A DNA stretch of 64,000 nt from Citrobacter freundii (GCA_003243445.1 QFQQ01000028.1:1-64000), one strand, 5' to 3'. Counted from the first letter of the stretch, positions 25,554-34,483 are shown. Program-made: numbers and translations. The notes: generated by a model not told the origin, from the letters alone.

Positions 25554-25886
25554 TTAGTTTGATACGGTAATTCCGGGCAGTGCAGTGTCACGGACGGTTG
25601 TCTCTGTTGTTTCGCCGAGAAATACTTCAAGCGGCATTGTGCTCAGGTCATTAGCCATGGTTTGTTCATCGGAAGCGGTAGGTGGGCCGCCTTTCCTTGC
25701 AAAGGAGTAGTAGGCTCTCCCTGCTTGCAATGCGACCTTCCGGTCTTTGCCATCGAGTGCTGCTTTGTACAGGTTAAATAATCGTTTGACTTCTTCACTA
25801 TACAGGGCATTATCTTTATTGTCTCTCACGGCTATCAGGACAATGCCGATCAGCAGGAGCGTAAGTATAGAAATAAAAATTACCAT
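25554..25886 (-). CDS. Small membrane-anchored hypothetical protein
   Basis: 110 residues. One N-terminal membrane helix (MVIFISILTLLLIGIVLIAV) is followed by a soluble helical part (KRLFNLYKAALDGKDRKVAL). It sits 6 bp after the rmuC stop and 29 bp before the HsdR-N-like gene, so it is probably co-transcribed with both. Function unknown. Confidence 0.65.
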   Translation of the reverse strand: MVIFISILTLLLIGIVLIAVRDNKDNALYSEEVKRLFNLYKAALDGKDRKVALQAGRAYYSFARKGGPPTASDEQTMANDLSTMPLEVFLGETTETTVRDTALPGITVSN

Positions 25887-25892
25887 AGTAGG

Positions 25893-27284
25893 TTATGAAT
25901 TAGCGGTTTCAGGGTCTGAAGTATCTTCACTGTCTATTGGTTCGCTTAGCAGTGATGCAGGCAGGTTTTTCTTTGGTTTGATGCCGAGATCCCGGAGCTT
26001 CTCTGCGCGCGACAGAAGATTTCCATTACCATCTTTTAGCTGCCCGATTGCCTGATCATAGCTTTTTTGCGCCTTACTCAAGTTGGTGCCTATTTCGGTT
26101 AATGTCTGCACGAAGCCCGCCAGTTTATCGTACAGTTGCCCACCCCTTCTTGCGATCTCTAAAGCGTTCTTATTTTGATATTCTCTTTTCCATAGATCTA
26201 CGAGCAACTTCAATGCAGCAATTAAATTGGTCGGGCTGATCAGCAGGATGCGTTTATTATATGCATATTGCCAAAGCTCCGGGTCATGTTGCAATGCGAG
26301 TAAATAGGCCGGCTCGTTCGGAATAAACATCATTACAAAGTCAAGCGATGGAGCAAAATCCTGGTAGTTCTTTTTGCTGAGATCATCGATATGTTTTCTG
26401 ATGGAGCGCAGATGCTCGTCAATGAATTTCCTTTGTTCATCATGCTGGTCAGCTGCAACATATCTGGCGTAAGCCGTGAGTGACACTTTCGAGTCGACGA
26501 TCACTTTCCGATTGTCAGGGTACGCGATGATCACATCCGGCTGCATTCTGTTACCCTCTTCATTTTGCCAGTTCTTTCCATCTTCATCTTTGAGGGTTTC
26601 TTGTGTAAAGTATTCGCGGTCTTTGACCAGTCCGGATTTTTCAAGTATGTTCTCGAGGATCATTTGCCCCCAATCGCCCTGCACTTTCGAATTTCCCTTG
26701 AGCGCGTTGGCGAGGTTGTTGGCTTCTTCGCTTACTTTCTGGTTGAGTTGCATGAGCCGGTCCAGCTCTCTGCCCAATGAGAAGCGTTCTTTTGCTTCCG
26801 TGTTGTAAACTTCTTCAACTTTCTTTTTGAAACTGTCAAGGTTTTCTCCTAGCGGTTTGAGGATGTTGCTGAGGTTATCCTGGTTGAGTTGGGTGAAGCG
26901 GGCTGTTTTTTCTTCGAGGATCTTGTTGGCGATGTTTTCGAACTGGAGCGTGAATTGTTTTTGGAGAGATTCGATCTCGGATTTTTGGGTTTGGAGTTTG
27001 TCCTGTAGTGATTCATTTTTTGCGAGCAGATCGGCGAGCTTTAGTTGAGCGATCTGGGCTTCGCCGGATCTTGTCCTGAGGTCGGCTGCCAACTGTTGCT
27101 TGTCGTCATTTGATTTTTGCAGGGAATGCTGAGCAATACCAAGTTCGGTGACGAGTTGGTTGAAGCGTGCAGTTTGTTCATTCCATTGCGATCTTGGAAT
27201 GAATTTATTGTTCAAGGTGAGCCTTGAAACGAGCCAGGACAGTAGCGCGCCAAGGATGAAGGCGATGAAAAGATAAGGTAGCAT
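25893..27284 (-). CDS. rmuC: RmuC-family DNA recombination protein
   Basis: 463 residues. One N-terminal membrane helix (MLPYLFIAFILGALLSWLV), a long coiled coil (about 35-190), and the RmuC domain (about 190-400) with KVQGDWGQMILENILEKSGL, PDVIIAYPDNRKVIVDSKVS and FVMMFIPNEPAYL. RmuC proteins limit inversions at short inverted repeats, and a PD-(D/E)XK-like fold with D-x-K in VIVDSKVSL is part of the family. In a genome this rich in inverted repeats the role is apt. First gene of the leftward run to 23624. Confidence 0.93.
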   Translation of the reverse strand: MLPYLFIAFILGALLSWLVSRLTLNNKFIPRSQWNEQTARFNQLVTELGIAQHSLQKSNDDKQQLAADLRTRSGEAQIAQLKLADLLAKNESLQDKLQTQKSEIESLQKQFTLQFENIANKILEEKTARFTQLNQDNLSNILKPLGENLDSFKKKVEEVYNTEAKERFSLGRELDRLMQLNQKVSEEANNLANALKGNSKVQGDWGQMILENILEKSGLVKDREYFTQETLKDEDGKNWQNEEGNRMQPDVIIAYPDNRKVIVDSKVSLTAYARYVAADQHDEQRKFIDEHLRSIRKHIDDLSKKNYQDFAPSLDFVMMFIPNEPAYLLALQHDPELWQYAYNKRILLISPTNLIAALKLLVDLWKREYQNKNALEIARRGGQLYDKLAGFVQTLTEIGTNLSKAQKSYDQAIGQLKDGNGNLLSRAEKLRDLGIKPKKNLPASLLSEPIDSEDTSDPETANS

Positions 27285-27388
27285 AATGAAATTGTTGATT
27301 GGTGGCTTAGGTCGTTTTTATGTTATGTCTGTTTTACATTTATCCTCGCAGCTACATTTAAGCTCGTGATTAAGTAATCAGGCAACCA

Positions 27389-27706
27389 TTACAGCAGTGC
27401 TTTCAAAAAGATCACGATCAGCTCGCCAACTGCAAAGCCGCCCCCGACACCTGTGATAAGCCTACTGATGTTACTATGATATCGGTGCAGCTTGTTCTGC
27501 ATATTCCAATCCGCGAGCATGATCAGTAATGCCGCAAACAGGCAGTAGAAGGGAACAGCCGGAAGAAAAATGCCGGCCGTTAAACCTGTAACATGCCCTG
27601 CACTTGCGCCCAGGCATCTTGCGCAAAATGGCATTGCTTTTCCTTTGATCTTGAAACAACGCTCGGGTATACCGTGGCAACCGGGATGAAGGTTTGATAG
27701 TCTCAT
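27389..27706 (-). CDS. DUF2085-like membrane protein
   Basis: 105 residues. CHGIPERCFKIKGKAMPFCARC is the DUF2085 signature (CHxxPERSF...PxCARC), here at residues about 10-30, followed by three likely membrane helices. It is probably an inner-membrane protein; the clustered Cys and His suggest metal or redox chemistry. It starts 1 bp after the stop of the zinc-ribbon gene upstream, so the two are co-transcribed. Confidence 0.75.
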   Translation of the reverse strand: MRLSNLHPGCHGIPERCFKIKGKAMPFCARCLGASAGHVTGLTAGIFLPAVPFYCLFAALLIMLADWNMQNKLHRYHSNISRLITGVGGGFAVGELIVIFLKALL

Positions 27707-27707
27707 A

Positions 27708-27920
27708 TTACCAGCTATGACGGCATTTCAAACACGTGATGCGAACTTTGTTCTGCTTGTGGGTGCCGCAGAGCAGACCTAGCGGTCCGAGTGCAATTGC
27801 GCCGCAGCATCCTTTGGCTCCGCTGAATCCTTTTTTATCCGCATGGATCTGTGTTGACCCGCATTTCGGACAGCGGATAGCATCTTCAGTCTGATAAGTG
27901 TGATGAATAACTTCGTTCAT
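27708..27920 (-). CDS. Small zinc-ribbon protein
   Basis: 70 residues with two CxxC-type knuckles, CPKCGS near residue 18 and CLKCRH near residue 64, joined by a glycine-rich hydrophobic segment (GAKGCCGAIALGPLGLLCG). This layout, zinc ribbon flanking a short glycine-rich helix, is a common small family of unknown role. It is directly upstream of the DUF2085 gene. Confidence 0.7.
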   Translation of the reverse strand: MNEVIHHTYQTEDAIRCPKCGSTQIHADKKGFSGAKGCCGAIALGPLGLLCGTHKQNKVRITCLKCRHSW

Positions 27921-28056
27921 GTCGATTTCGTTTGAGTGGAAAAGTGTGGTTGTTGTATTTGCCTTTGCTAAACTATACTATGTACAAGGCAGAAAAAATA
28001 GCGAAGAGTAAATACAGGAAAAATCCCCGGAGGTTGGAGGTTTTATCCGGTCGGGC

Positions 28057-28356
28057 TTATTCCTGGTCTTTATGTTGCCAGCAATATCTCCCATCTTTCA
28101 CCATTCGTTTACACCGGAGGCCTTTCCTGGTAATTCCCTGACAACGCTGGGAAGCGTTAATATTTTGATTATCGTCCGGATCGTATCTATCGTTTTCATT
28201 CCGGAAAACCCGCTGTTCAAGGCGATCCACTCTTTCTTCGAGTGCATGGATCTTATCAACCGGATCTGCATCCTGGGATAGTTGATGACAGGACGGTAAG
28301 CTGACGATCAATGCTATCAGTATCCACTGTATTCTCCGTGAAATACGTTTACGCAT
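28057..28356 (-). CDS. Lipoprotein with C-terminal Cys/His motif
   Basis: 99 residues. The basic start MRKRISRRIQW and hydrophobic helix end in SLPSC (C23), a good lipobox. A short coiled coil follows (KIHALEERVDRLEQRVFRNE). The last 30 residues hold CQGITRKGLRCKRMV and YCWQH: a C...C...C...H arrangement seen in small zinc-binding modules that are usually found in phage or mobile-element proteins. Its start overlaps the previous gene's stop by one base (TAATG), so translation is coupled. Confidence 0.65.
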   Translation of the reverse strand: MRKRISRRIQWILIALIVSLPSCHQLSQDADPVDKIHALEERVDRLEQRVFRNENDRYDPDDNQNINASQRCQGITRKGLRCKRMVKDGRYCWQHKDQE

Positions 28357-28622
28357 TAAGTGTCTTTTTTCCGGTTATTGAATATAGCGATAGCAAGGAC
28401 GCCACACGCGATTATCCACGGCCATTTGGATGACAGAAATGATCCGCCGATAATCCCGCCACCACATTTGCCGCAACTGCCACCTCCCTCATTGCAATAG
28501 CGACATGAGCTGCAATTAGTGCAGGCCATACAGTTGGCCTTACCTGTACAACGTCCGGCAATAGCCTGCGGGCTTGCGAGCATGACGATGCCTGCAAGCA
28601 GTGAAATGATCCAATGCTTCAT
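28356..28622 (-). CDS. Cysteine-rich exported membrane protein
   Basis: 88 residues. A signal peptide (MKHWIISLLAGIVMLASPQAIAG) is followed by eight cysteines in 29 residues (C-x5-C-x2-C-x2-C-x2-C-x2-C-x6-C-x2-C), a glycine linker and one membrane helix (WPWIIACGVLAIAIF). The cysteines would face the periplasm, either as disulfides or a metal site. Coupled to the lipoprotein gene downstream. Confidence 0.65.
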   Translation of the reverse strand: MKHWIISLLAGIVMLASPQAIAGRCTGKANCMACTNCSSCRYCNEGGGSCGKCGGGIIGGSFLSSKWPWIIACGVLAIAIFNNRKKDT

Positions 28623-28655
28623 GTTATTATTTGCTGTTGGTGATGATGAATAAAC

Positions 28656-29312
28656 TCAGATCAGACCGTTGGTCAAGGCGTATATAGCGAGCGTTACCCT
28701 CGTCTTAACGTTCAGTCGCTTGAATAAAGACTCGCGATAGCCATCAATTGTTTTAACGCTCAGGTTCATCCGGTCGGCGATCTGCTGATAGGTCATTTCC
28801 GTTGCGACAAGCTTTAAGAACTCACGTTCTTTTTCGCTCAGATTCGGTCCAGTTTCAAATTTGATATTACCATTCAGGTTTTGCTGTAGTATTTCAGTTG
28901 CGGCCTCAGAATAATAGAAACCGCCTTTCGCAATGGTATCCAATGCCTGATGCATTTCCTCCACTTCAATGTCTTTATTGATAAATCCCTTAACTCCCAT
29001 TCTGAGCATACGTATTATGGCTCGCTCGTTTTCAAACATGGTCATTACAAGCACTTTGACTCCCGGATGAGTCCTTTTTAACCAATCAACTGACTGATAG
29101 CCATCCATTCCATGCATATCAATATCCATCACAATAATTTCCGGGAATGGTCCTTGTGTCATCTTCTGCTGGAGCATATCGCCGCTGTCCGCTTCGAAGA
29201 GGATATTGTATTTGTTCTCCGTATCACCAAGGTTGATCAGTTTGATCAGGCCTTTCCGGAATAGATTATGATCGTCCACTAACGCGATATTTAGAGTAAG
29301 AGACTTTTTCAT
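28656..29312 (-). CDS. NarL/LuxR-type response regulator
   Basis: 218 residues. The receiver has D13/D14 and the phospho-acceptor D63 in IIVMDIDMHG; the linker leads to a LuxR HTH (LSEKEREFLKLVATEMTYQQ then ADRMNLSVKTIDGYRESLF). Its start overlaps the stop of the kinase gene by 4 bp, so the two form a cognate pair. Targets are not evident. Confidence 0.93.
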   Translation of the reverse strand: MKKSLTLNIALVDDHNLFRKGLIKLINLGDTENKYNILFEADSGDMLQQKMTQGPFPEIIVMDIDMHGMDGYQSVDWLKRTHPGVKVLVMTMFENERAIIRMLRMGVKGFINKDIEVEEMHQALDTIAKGGFYYSEAATEILQQNLNGNIKFETGPNLSEKEREFLKLVATEMTYQQIADRMNLSVKTIDGYRESLFKRLNVKTRVTLAIYALTNGLI

Positions 29313-30124
29313 GCGGCGAGTTGATTGAGTTTATCCGGATGCGAAATTTCGATTGTAACGGTTGTTCCTTCTCCGGGAACGCTTGAGATGCTCAGCACCC
29401 CGTTTATCTGACTGGCTCGTTCTTTCATGTTAAGTAAACCAGTGCTTTGCTTTTCAGCGCTGAGTTCCATTACTTTTTCTATATCAAAGCCTTGTCCGTT
29501 ATCTGAGATAGAAAGCAAGAGATTGTCCGGGCTGTAAGACAAGGATAAAATAATCTTGCTTGCTTCAGAGTACTTGATTACATTATTCAGTACTTCTTGG
29601 CAAAGACGAAAAAGAATGATCTCGTGATCTGGCTTAAGGCGATATTCCTCGCCGGTTTTTGTTATAGTGATCTCATATTTTTTACCAATGCGATGGAATT
29701 CATTTTCGAGGGCCTTGCCTAAGCCAATGTGTAAATTATGACCCGTGTTAAGGCTCGCACTAAGTCCCTTCAGTTCGGCCATTAGTTGTTTAACGAGTCC
29801 TTTTGTTTCAATTACATTCTCGCGTGTGCCATCGGTGGTTTGCGGTAGGATTTCTGCAAGGTTGATATTGATCAGTGAGGCAAGATGGCTTACATTGGCA
29901 TGGAGTTCTTTAGATATGTGATCAAGTGTTTGCTCCTGAATCGCGAGTTTTGATTTCAGTAGCGTTTGCCCAAATGCTTCTCGCATTTCAAGCATTTCTC
30001 TTTGGTGTCGGAATTTTTTTCGCTGGTAGGCGAATAGGATATAAATAACCGCGAGACCAAAGAAAATTATGATAAAACTGGATAAGATGATTGTGTAGAT
30101 GGTTGTTTCGGATGAGGTTTGCAT
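29309..30124 (-). CDS. Membrane-anchored sensor histidine kinase, HisKA_3-like
   Basis: 271 residues from the ATG at 30124; an ATG at 30154 is also open. One N-terminal membrane helix (TIYTIILSSFIIIFFGLAVI), then a dimerisation helix with ISKELHANVSHLASL (H75) and an ATPase domain with CQEVLNNVIKYSEA, DNGQGFD and STGLLNMKERASQI. There is no periplasmic sensor. Its coding region overlaps the upstream membrane-protein gene by 58 bp on the same strand, so that protein is a likely signal-input partner. Confidence 0.9.
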   Translation of the reverse strand: MQTSSETTIYTIILSSFIIIFFGLAVIYILFAYQRKKFRHQREMLEMREAFGQTLLKSKLAIQEQTLDHISKELHANVSHLASLININLAEILPQTTDGTRENVIETKGLVKQLMAELKGLSASLNTGHNLHIGLGKALENEFHRIGKKYEITITKTGEEYRLKPDHEIILFRLCQEVLNNVIKYSEASKIILSLSYSPDNLLLSISDNGQGFDIEKVMELSAEKQSTGLLNMKERASQINGVLSISSVPGEGTTVTIEISHPDKLNQLAA

Positions 30125-30780
30125 AAGTAGCCAATTAGGTAGAAGGTGTAACAAATAATATTCACGATGTCCTGTGAATAAAGGTATTTGGAGGCAAAAA
30201 GAGTTAATCTGTCAATTAGAAATGTAAAATTCAGAAACAGCATGATGGCGAATAAAGCGTAGATAAACTGTCCCAGTAATAACCAGGTAATTGCCTGCCT
30301 GGATAAACTCACGATTTGCTCGTCGCTCACAAGTTGAAAAAGACAGATTGTTGAGAAAGTGATCGTGATAAAAGCGAAAGGGACTAAAGAAATACTATTA
30401 AGCTGATGTGGACCCTGAATGAAAAAATAATTCACGATTGAAAGAACACTAAGAAGCCAAAGAATTGTCAAAAGGAATTTTCTGACGATTGGACTCTTTA
30501 CGAGGCAATAAAAAAAATAGGTACTCACGATGCCTGACAAGATCAATCCAATATTGTAAATCCAGGTATTATACTCAGTATACTGAAGCAAATACGAAGG
30601 GAACCATTTGCGTTTTATGCCAAATGACCAGATCGTGGCGGATGCCTCGACCACAACGCTAATAATCAGAAAGATTGAAAATACTTTGAAGGGCTTAGGC
30701 CATTTTTGCGTGAAAGCTTTCAGGCTAAAAATGGCACTAAGCACCATCGGTATGAAGTAAATGAAAGTATATAGTTCCAA
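30067..30780 (-). CDS. Multi-pass membrane protein upstream of the kinase
   Basis: 237 residues with about seven hydrophobic segments (FIYFIPMVLSAIFSL, FKVFSIFLIISVVVEA, NIGLILSGIVSTYFFYCLV, FLLTILWLLSVLSIV and others). No catalytic motif. It overlaps the kinase start, and the position suggests that it feeds a membrane signal into the kinase. That role is inferred from context only. Confidence 0.75.
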   Translation of the reverse strand: MELYTFIYFIPMVLSAIFSLKAFTQKWPKPFKVFSIFLIISVVVEASATIWSFGIKRKWFPSYLLQYTEYNTWIYNIGLILSGIVSTYFFYCLVKSPIVRKFLLTILWLLSVLSIVNYFFIQGPHQLNSISLVPFAFITITFSTICLFQLVSDEQIVSLSRQAITWLLLGQFIYALFAIMLFLNFTFLIDRLTLFASKYLYSQDIVNIICYTFYLIGYLCKPHPKQPSTQSSYPVLS

Positions 30781-30831
30781 GATTGTCTTTTTCTAAAGTT
30801 AATGAAGTATAGTTTCATTTACATAAACATG

Positions 30832-31311
30832 TCAACCTTCTCCGCCGTCACCACCATCGGGACAACGTGGCGGACATGGATGACCGAAATTGAAATCACG
30901 GATATCCTGTTCTGTAGGATTATCACCCGGAAAAATAAAGATATCTCTTGGCAAAGCTGACCGTTCCGGATAATCGGGTTCATCTTCCAGCACAACATTC
31001 GTGTGGGAGATATAAGCTCCAAATGTTGATTCTCGTGTCGAGTTGAAGAGCAGGCATAACTGGCCGGCGTATTCGTGTCCGTCTTCATAAACACCGAAAC
31101 TGACGCAGATGCCGTCTCCTCCGGCAAGGTCGATCTCCTCCAGTAAACGGGCAAAATGTTCGCGCGAGTACCAGATGGATTTGGTATCGGATCTTCCCAG
31201 GGCTGTGCTTAATATTCCATGTTTTTCAGTGAGGAACTTTGTGATGCGTTGGTTTGTAGCCGTCTTTCCGATATAAAAAAGCGGAAGCGGTCTTACGGTT
31301 TCTGTTTGCAT
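30832..31311 (-). CDS. Hypothetical protein, Pro/Gly/Asp-rich C-terminus
   Basis: 159 residues, soluble. It begins MQTETVRPLPLFYIGKTATNQ and has a fairly regular strand pattern (GICVSFGVYEDGHEYAG, LCLLFNSTRESTFGAYI). The tail carries CPPRCPDGG. No family recognised. It is divergent from the caspase gene, with 234 bp between them, and could be regulated from the same gap. Confidence 0.6.
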   Translation of the reverse strand: MQTETVRPLPLFYIGKTATNQRITKFLTEKHGILSTALGRSDTKSIWYSREHFARLLEEIDLAGGDGICVSFGVYEDGHEYAGQLCLLFNSTRESTFGAYISHTNVVLEDEPDYPERSALPRDIFIFPGDNPTEQDIRDFNFGHPCPPRCPDGGDGGEG

Positions 31312-31412
31312 AAAATGTTTTTTGATAAGTGAAATGATTGGGCTTGTAAACGTTTACGCCGCTAAACTATACCGTCATCACCCCAAAAAAAACACGCTGA
31401 GCCAAATACCGG

Positions 31413-31469
31413 AAAAATCCCCTATATGAGAAAGGCTTAATCCGGTGCCGTTTTAAAAAGGGGATTTTT
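31413..31469. repeat. 11-bp inverted repeat in the divergent gap before the caspase cluster
   Basis: AAAAATCCCCT (31413-31423) is exactly inverted as AGGGGATTTTT (31459-31469), 77 bp upstream of the caspase gene. The spacing of 35 bases is long for a terminator; it is better placed as a regulatory site for the rightward cluster or for the leftward gene at 31311. Confidence 0.45.
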
Positions 31470-31545
31470 CCCCTGCCAGTACAGGTTTTTTACCTCAAAA
31501 GAGCTTTTAATCTTTGAGCTCATTCTTCCACTAACCACAACTAAA

Positions 31546-32484
31546 ATGAGAAAAGCTTTGATCGTAGGGATCAATGATTATCCCGGCAGGCCATTAAGAG
31601 GATGTGTTAACGATGCTGATACTATCGCCGAACTGCTGGCATCTAACGCAGACGGTACGACTAATTTTGAAGTACTCTGTTGCCATAATCTCAAAACAAA
31701 AGATAGTCTGCGCGCAAACCTTTACCGGCTGTTCCAGAACGATGATGAGTTGAGCCTCTTCTATTTTTCCGGGCATGGTTCTATCACAAAATATGGCGGT
31801 TATCTGATTACTCCTGATTTTTCGCGGAATGATGTCGGTATCTCAATGGATGAGATACTGACCATCGCGAACCTGTCACCAGCCAGGCATAAAGTCATCA
31901 TACTTGATTGTTGTTATTCCGGGGCGATGGGCACGCCGGCTATCACAGAGAATAAGGTGGCATTTCTCGCGAAAGGTGTGACTGTTCTTGCCGCGAGCCG
32001 TGATGATGAGCCTTCCATGGAAGCTGCGGGGCAGGGATTGTTCACCAGCCTGCTCGCGGAAGGATTGCGTGGTGCCGCAAGTGATATCTCGGGCAAAGTA
32101 AATCCCACAAATCTATACAGCTACATCGATAAAGCTTTTGGCGGATGGCAGCAGCGGCCGGTGTTCAAGGCAAACATTGTAGAGTCAGTGTGCCTGCGAA
32201 AATTAGATCCGCTGATACCCAGGGAACAGATGATAAAGATCACCGAATATTTTTCAAAACCAACCGATGAATTTCAGCTGGATCCTACCTATCAAAATAG
32301 TATTCCTGGCTCTATTCCCGAACACGTTGCCATATTCAGAGTACTTCGCCGCCTGCATGTGCTACGGTTGATCGAGGTGCCGGAGGAAGAATATTTCTAT
32401 TATGCAACGGTGAATCATCGCCGTTGTAAGTTGACTGCGCTGGGTAAATATTATTGGAGTCTCGCCAAACAGGGACGGCTTTAA
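31546..32484 (+). CDS. Caspase-like (C14) peptidase with a C-terminal winged-helix-like domain
   Basis: 312 residues, soluble. The caspase fold is clear: KALIVGINDYPGRPLRGCVND at the start, catalytic H77 in FYFSGHG, and catalytic C123 in VIILDCCYSG. The prodomain is absent, so activity must be controlled otherwise. Residues about 230-312 are a separate helical domain ending in a winged-helix-like RRCKLTALGKYYWSLA, which could bind a partner. Bacterial caspase-like proteases cleave host or activated proteins in suicide and defence responses. It is the first gene of a nine-gene cluster, 3 bp before the TIR gene. Substrate unknown. Confidence 0.9.
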   Translation: MRKALIVGINDYPGRPLRGCVNDADTIAELLASNADGTTNFEVLCCHNLKTKDSLRANLYRLFQNDDELSLFYFSGHGSITKYGGYLITPDFSRNDVGISMDEILTIANLSPARHKVIILDCCYSGAMGTPAITENKVAFLAKGVTVLAASRDDEPSMEAAGQGLFTSLLAEGLRGAASDISGKVNPTNLYSYIDKAFGGWQQRPVFKANIVESVCLRKLDPLIPREQMIKITEYFSKPTDEFQLDPTYQNSIPGSIPEHVAIFRVLRRLHVLRLIEVPEEEYFYYATVNHRRCKLTALGKYYWSLAKQGRL

Positions 32485-32487
32485 ATA

Positions 32488-33636
32488 ATGTACAAGCTAT
32501 TATATATGTTCAGACAATTCAAATATGATCTCGCTTTTTCTTTTGCAGAAGAAGACCGTTCTGTTGCTGAGGCGATTGCCTCAGCATTTAAAGCAAGGAA
32601 ACTTACAAATTATTATCTCTACACAGAGCAGGAATCAAGGCAGTGGGGGAAAGACCTATTCCAAATCACGCTGGATGTATATCGCAACAGCAGGTTTGTG
32701 TTAATGATTTGCAGCAAAGATTTCATCAGAGGTTATTGGTCCGGCATCGAGCAGCGGGCAATGATGTCTGCAATCAGGAGAATTGAAGGACGGATACTTC
32801 CATTGAGGACAGACGAAACAAAATTGACAGACTTGCCAGAAAGTATTGTTTATCAACGATGGTATAATGATCCTGAAACTATTGCGAGGTTTATTGCGAG
32901 CCGGGTGAGGGAGGATAAGGCAAAAGCCAGAAAATTGAAGATGTTATTGCTGGGCGGATTTGCTATCAGTGGAATAGCTTTCTTTTATCAGTTAAATGGT
33001 GATGGAGAAATCACATGTCCGATTGTTGATAATAGCAGTATTGGTGATCCAATCATGATTCGCTGGAACGCGCAACAGTCGATTTTGGATTCAAACAGCA
33101 ATTCAGTTCTTGATGAGGACACATTTTATTTAAGCAACACGGAAGTTACGGTGAGGCAGTACAAGGAATTTTGTAAGCACACAAAAATTGATTTCCCGTC
33201 TCAGCCTTTTCCTCAATTGGATAATAATCCCATTGTAAATGTTAGTTGGGACGAAGCGCAGGCATTTTGTCGATGGAGAAATGGACGACTACCGTCTGAC
33301 GAAGAATGGACATATGCAGCGTCTGCGGGACTTGATGACAAATACAGTGGCGGAAACAATGCCGGTAAAGTGGCTGTTTATGGAGGTTTGAAGAAATTTA
33401 AATCTGTTGGTAGAAAATGTCCCAATGCATTGGGCATTTATGATATGAGCGGGAATGTTGCAGAATGGACAGCAACCAGTATGGACTCTTCCAATCAATT
33501 TAAGATTGTAAAAGGCGGTTCGTATAAAGACGCTACAGCAGCGATGCAGGTGAGTGTAGATTCTGCAAAGCATCATACTGCTCGTTCTCCCACAATCGGT
33601 TTCCGCATTGCCTGGGATCAAAAACCATCAAAATAA
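32488..33636 (+). CDS. TIR - transmembrane - FGE (sulfatase-modifying-like) fusion protein
   Basis: 382 residues (an ATG at 32506 would drop six). A TIR domain (about 12-140) begins YDLAFSFAEEDRSVAEAIA and keeps the NADase glutamate E88 in GYWSGIEQ. One membrane helix follows (about 150-168, KMLLLGGFAISGIAFF). The C-terminal 190 residues form an FGE/SUMF1-like domain: FYLSNTEVTVRQYKEFC, NVSWDEAQAFCRWRNGRLPS, MSGNVAEWT and GFRIAWD. TIR domains degrade NAD or signal; FGE-like domains in conflict systems act as ligand-binding modules more often than as sulfatase activators. A TIR facing the cytoplasm and an FGE facing outward would couple an envelope signal to an internal effector. Confidence 0.88.
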   Translation: MYKLLYMFRQFKYDLAFSFAEEDRSVAEAIASAFKARKLTNYYLYTEQESRQWGKDLFQITLDVYRNSRFVLMICSKDFIRGYWSGIEQRAMMSAIRRIEGRILPLRTDETKLTDLPESIVYQRWYNDPETIARFIASRVREDKAKARKLKMLLLGGFAISGIAFFYQLNGDGEITCPIVDNSSIGDPIMIRWNAQQSILDSNSNSVLDEDTFYLSNTEVTVRQYKEFCKHTKIDFPSQPFPQLDNNPIVNVSWDEAQAFCRWRNGRLPSDEEWTYAASAGLDDKYSGGNNAGKVAVYGGLKKFKSVGRKCPNALGIYDMSGNVAEWTATSMDSSNQFKIVKGGSYKDATAAMQVSVDSAKHHTARSPTIGFRIAWDQKPSK

Positions 33637-33646
33637 AACCATCAAT

Positions 33647-33982
33647 ATGAATCAAGCAACCTTTGAGATTTTCAAGAGCAAAAAAAACGGCGAGTACTAT
33701 TTCCGGTTAAAAACGGCGGACGGCGACAATATCCTTGCCAGCGAGGGATACACAGCGAAAGCCTCCTGTGAAAAAGGCATCGATTCTGTAAAAAAGAATG
33801 CGCCGCTGGATGAGCGCTACCTGAGAAAAGATGCGCCAGGTAATTACCGCTTCAACCTGAAAGCCGCCAACGGTGAGATCATCGGAAGGAGCGAGGGCTA
33901 CACCACGGAAGCAGGGCGTGAAAGCGGGATCGAATCTGTTAAGAACGCAGCTCCCGATGCCGGAACCGATGATCTGACTTAA
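33647..33982 (+). CDS. YegP/DUF1508 tandem-repeat protein
   Basis: 111 residues from the ATG at 33647; an earlier open start overlaps the previous gene. Two copies of the DUF1508 unit are visible: FEIFKSKKNGEYYFRLK...ILASEGYTAKASCEKGIDSV and YRFNLKAANGEIIGRSEGYT...ESGIESVKNAA. Each unit is a small beta-alpha module. The family is widespread and its function unproven. It lies 10 bp after the TIR-FGE gene, in the same cluster. Confidence 0.88.
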   Translation: MNQATFEIFKSKKNGEYYFRLKTADGDNILASEGYTAKASCEKGIDSVKKNAPLDERYLRKDAPGNYRFNLKAANGEIIGRSEGYTTEAGRESGIESVKNAAPDAGTDDLT

Positions 33983-34076
33983 AACTACTGACAGGGAAAG
34001 GATTGTCATTCCTTCTTCAGCAACCTTCCTCCTTCACCAGATCCTTCCCTGTCTATCTAAAAAATCAAACCAACAT

Positions 34077-34481
34077 ATGGCACTCACACCTGAACTCAAA
34101 AACCATTTCCTTCATTTATATCAGCTTGCATTATCAGATGCTGATGTGGATATAAAAGAGCTGGAAATATTGTATCGCCTCGGTGAAGACCGGGGGCTGA
34201 CGCGGACCGAAATGGACTCATTTCTTTTACAGCCGCAAAACGAAGAACTGCAACCACCGCAAACCGTTCTGGAGAAAGTGGATTGTCTTTATGATCTCAG
34301 CCTGATTGCCTGGGCTGACGGTAAAGTTGAACCAGCTGAGCGCGCCATGCTCGGCAGCTACTGTGCAAGGTTCGGCTTTCGCGAAGAGAATATCGCAGCA
34401 ATCTGTGAGTTCTTACTGGATGCCGCTTCGCAGAACATCCCTAAACAACAAATTTTAACCACCGTTTCTCAAAACCTTTAA
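34077..34481 (+). CDS. TerB-like protein
   Basis: 134 residues, helical. ALTPELKNHFLHLYQLALSD followed by DVDIKELEILYRLG and a second half with YDLSLIAWADGKVEPAERAM match the TerB/DjlA-like acidic-metal fold, which carries the characteristic A-x-x-D-G-x-V-x-x-x-E. In the Ter stress system TerB binds divalent metal and links membrane and cytoplasmic parts. Here the neighbours are not the usual TerC/D/Z. It is 2 bp before a coiled-coil membrane protein. Confidence 0.75.
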   Translation: MALTPELKNHFLHLYQLALSDADVDIKELEILYRLGEDRGLTRTEMDSFLLQPQNEELQPPQTVLEKVDCLYDLSLIAWADGKVEPAERAMLGSYCARFGFREENIAAICEFLLDAASQNIPKQQILTTVSQNL

Positions 34482-34483
34482 CT

